6,657 nucleotides of DNA, from the NCBI GenBank assembly GCA_037142435.1, contig JBAXAO010000056.1, forward strand, positions 1 to 6,657, in the 5' to 3' direction. How positions within the stretch are numbered: the stretch's first letter is position 1; every line of letters begins with the position of its first letter. Under the pieces are notes generated by a model. It did not search any database. It worked only from the letters and a program-made list of their open reading frames with translations, and was not told where the DNA came from. Both the position numbers and the translations under genes were made by a program. Positions 5,260 through 6,657 of this stretch are shown here, piece by piece. This stretch comes from CAIMZW01 sp037142435. GTDB taxonomy: Bacteria > Actinomycetota > Actinomycetes > Nanopelagicales > Nanopelagicaceae.

Positions 5260-5734
5260 TCTAGCTACGCACGATCCAAGATTGAAATCGGCGGTTGGTC
5301 GACCACTATTAAGTCGAAGGATTAACAGGAATGGTTCATCCTCCGACGGTGGCAGTGCAATTCTTGAATTTCTATTGCTAGCCCTCCCACTTTTTCTTCC
5401 GCTAACAATCTTTCTTGCCAATGTAAGCCACAAATCTCAAATGGAATTTGATGCAAATAATCTTGCTAGGCAATTAGTTCGTGCCTATGAAACGAGCCCG
5501 GATCTATCGGTAGCTCCTATACGACTTGCAAAAGTGGAGCAGACTTTTGAAGAACATATATTGAAACCCCATGGGATATCTGTTCCGGCTTCGTTCGCAA
5601 TTAGCTGCTCTTCCAATCCGTGCCTGTCTCCCGGATCTAGAATTGAACTCTCCGTCACGCTGACTTCGTCAACGAACGGCGCCCAAGCTTCCGCAAGAGT
5701 CATCGAATACGTTGACCAATGGAGAAACTCATGA
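5249..5734 (+). CDS. TadE/TadF-like minor pseudopilin (second)
   Basis: The 161-residue protein has a 35-residue polar, basic leader. The prepilin site DGGSAILEFLLLALPLFLP (33-51) follows, with Gly35 and Glu40 at the classical +5 distance, and a hydrophobic helix to about residue 58. The exported part has two cysteines, CSSNPC (120-125), that could form a small disulphide loop, and a predicted beta-rich end. This is the clearest class III signal in the cluster and the TadE family call is good. The frame is open back to 5120. GTG 5249 is preferred because it overlaps the upstream stop by only 11 bp, as expected for coupled genes, whereas an earlier start would overlap by about 140 bp. No ribosome site is visible. 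It shares its end with the ATGA junction of the next gene. Confidence 0.75.
   Translation: MKTDLATHDPRLKSAVGRPLLSRRINRNGSSSDGGSAILEFLLLALPLFLPLTIFLANVSHKSQMEFDANNLARQLVRAYETSPDLSVAPIRLAKVEQTFEEHILKPHGISVPASFAISCSSNPCLSPGSRIELSVTLTSSTNGAQASARVIEYVDQWRNS
5721..5724 (+). promoter_or_regulatory. Shine-Dalgarno (GGAG) fixing the TadG-like start at 5731
   Basis: GGAG lies 6 nt before ATG 5731, inside the end of the preceding gene. An upstream in-frame ATG at 5719 has no such site and would include the GGAG, so 5731 is taken as the start. Confidence 0.65.
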
Positions 5735-6267
5735 GAATTGATTTACCAGAGGCGTGGTTACGTTTTATAGGCGAGAAAAAGGCGATTGTTTCGAATCGGG
5801 TGATTAATAGAGAAGAAGGATCGCTCACCATTTTTATATCAGCATTGTTTCTTTTAACCATGATTTTTTCGTTTGAAACTATTGATATTGCCAACTCCTA
5901 CTTAGCCAAGCGGCATCTCATCCAGATTGGCGAGTCAGCGCTACAACGCGGTGCTCACCAAATTTCGAAGGATAGATATTTCAATAGCGACTTAACGATT
6001 GAATCGTCCCCTTCGGGGGTGGCACACTTTCGAGTTCCGATCGATTGTGTAACTGCTCGATCTGCTTTCGATCAAGAGCTTCGAGCCGAACACCTTGGGA
6101 GCCAGACAATCGAGACGATTGATTGGTCGTGCCTCAACGATGTACTCATTGCAAAGATACGCGCCAAAATCCAGCCCCCATTGGTAGTTCCGTTGCTTTC
6201 CGCTCTGACCGGAAACTCGATTTCCATCGATGCCACAGTTTCAGCTTCTTCGGTTATTAGCAGTTAA
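5731..6267 (+). CDS. TadG-like / TadE-neighbourhood pseudopilin (third)
   Basis: The 178-residue protein has a 30-residue leader ending REEG, then SLTIFISALFLLTMIFSF (31-48). A conserved-looking stretch DIANSYLAKRHLIQIGESALQRGAH (52-76) follows. This corresponds to the 'D.gr....R..lq.aADaAALaGA' pattern seen after the helix of TadG-like and actinobacterial 'secretion neighbourhood TadE-like' proteins. The exported remainder has cysteines at 106 and 134 that may pair. There is no Glu at +5 of the Gly30 cleavage position (Phe35), common in this subgroup. ATG 5731 overlaps the previous TGA (ATGA) and has GGAG 6 nt upstream. It is the last gene of the pilus cluster. No terminator separates it from prfB, 43 bp on. 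The exact subfamily name is less sure than the pseudopilin class. Confidence 0.7.
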   Translation: MRIDLPEAWLRFIGEKKAIVSNRVINREEGSLTIFISALFLLTMIFSFETIDIANSYLAKRHLIQIGESALQRGAHQISKDRYFNSDLTIESSPSGVAHFRVPIDCVTARSAFDQELRAEHLGSQTIETIDWSCLNDVLIAKIRAKIQPPLVVPLLSALTGNSISIDATVSASSVISS

Positions 6268-6298
6268 ATTCAAGAAATTTCCTACCCCCAAAACCCAT

Positions 6299-6304
6299 TA
6301 CTCT
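6299..6304 (+). promoter_or_regulatory. Candidate leaderless-type promoter (-10 TACTCT) of prfB
   Basis: TACTCT fits TANNNT and is followed by exactly 6 nt before the GTG at 6311, the same geometry as at 696-708. The region 6268-6310 has no Shine-Dalgarno sequence before the GTG. No good -35 is seen. Read-through from the pilus genes is also possible. Confidence 0.4.
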
Positions 6305-6310
6305 TTACCT

Positions 6311-6657
6311 GTGGCTGCCCGCGAATTCGAACTTGAGATCAAGAATCTTGATGTCACCTTGGCGGCGATCGAACAGGTCCTAAACCTTCCCAAATTGATG
6401 AAGGATGCCGTCGAACTTGAGGCTGAAGCTAGCGCCCCGGACCTTTGGGATGATCCCGAGAAGGCGCAAGTAGTCACCAGCCGCCTTTCCCGAGTTCAGG
6501 TTGTTATCACTCGAGTTTCGACCATTCGCCGTCGCCTAGATGATGTCCCGATTCTTATCGAACTGGCTCGTGAAGAGGGCGATGAGAAGGCCTTGCTCGA
6601 TGCCGGGCACGAATTAGATGACGTCACCAAGTCCATCCGTGACCTCGAAGTTCAGAC
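6311..6657 (+). CDS. prfB: Peptide chain release factor 2 (RF2), N-terminal part, 3' truncated by the window
   Basis: RF2 recognises UGA and UAA stop codons and triggers peptide release on the ribosome. The 115 complete codons seen encode AAREFELEIKNL near the start, then SAPDLWDDPEKAQ (41-53) and a long acidic helical region ending DDVTKSIRDLEVQ. This is the RF2 domain 1 pattern, with LWDDP as its most recognisable block. The SPF anticodon-like motif and the GGQ catalytic motif lie beyond the window. The frame is continuous from GTG 6311, with no in-frame TGA near codon 25, so the programmed +1 frameshift known from E. coli prfB is absent, as is usual in actinobacteria. The GC content is visibly higher than in the pilus genes. 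The GTG is the only sensible start: no longer open frame joins it to tadG. Confidence 0.95.
   Translation, partial: MAAREFELEIKNLDVTLAAIEQVLNLPKLMKDAVELEAEASAPDLWDDPEKAQVVTSRLSRVQVVITRVSTIRRRLDDVPILIELAREEGDEKALLDAGHELDDVTKSIRDLEVQ

Noticed and set aside
6311..6420. Programmed frameshift in prfB as in E. coli
   Set aside because: The frame is uninterrupted from the GTG through domain 1, with no in-frame TGA around codon 25.

Overview
The window looks like a piece of an actinobacterial chromosome of moderate G+C. By eye the pilus genes are near 42-45% GC and the start of prfB is a little above 50%. The taxonomic hint comes from four things: a Tad/Flp-type pilus cluster of actinobacterial layout (TadA, TadB, TadC, a small 'GDVPGW' pilin-like protein, then TadE/TadG-like pseudopilins), its position directly upstream of prfB, TANNNT -10 elements placed so that two mRNAs could be leaderless, and no outer-membrane secretin genes. 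A freshwater-type actinomycete with a compact genome would fit, but the genus cannot be read from this sequence.

Layout. Positions 1-87 are the last 28 codons and stop of a plus-strand gene, probably a short-chain dehydrogenase/reductase. It converges on a minus-strand gene for a small four-helix membrane protein (212-655). The gap between them, including both stop codons, is an array of five 28-bp tandem repeats (81-220). The membrane-protein gene is divergent from a gene for a 144-residue protein (708-1142) that is a recognisable but catalytically dead GGDEF domain. The two appear to use overlapping -10 elements around 691-701.

The pilus cluster follows. tadA (ATPase, start taken at 1269), tadB (2666-3589) and tadC (3586-4395) are joined by 4-bp ATGA overlaps and must be co-translated. 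tadB carries three in-frame copies of a 30-bp repeat that encode a Ser-rich decapeptide. A 123-bp gap (4396-4518) contains a perfect DnaA-box 9-mer, a degenerate second box and a 9-bp direct repeat. It also marks the start of a second set of genes: the Flp-like pilin candidate (4519-4881) and three proteins with class III (prepilin-type) N-termini (4882-5259, 5249-5734, 5731-6267), again abutting or overlapping. After 43 bp prfB begins (6311) and runs off the window.

How they work together. TadA would power assembly, TadB and TadC would form the membrane platform, the Flp-like protein would be the fibre subunit or an initiating subunit, and the TadE/TadG-like proteins would be minor pseudopilins. 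No prepilin peptidase (TadV/CpaA), TadZ/CpaE localisation ATPase or secretin is encoded here, so a peptidase would have to lie elsewhere. The degenerate GGDEF protein beside the cluster could be a c-di-GMP-responsive or protein-interaction regulator of the pilus; that is inference from position and residues only. I see no wholly new system. The most unusual items are the two unrelated tandem repeats, the dead GGDEF neighbour and the DnaA-box/direct-repeat arrangement ahead of the pilin gene.
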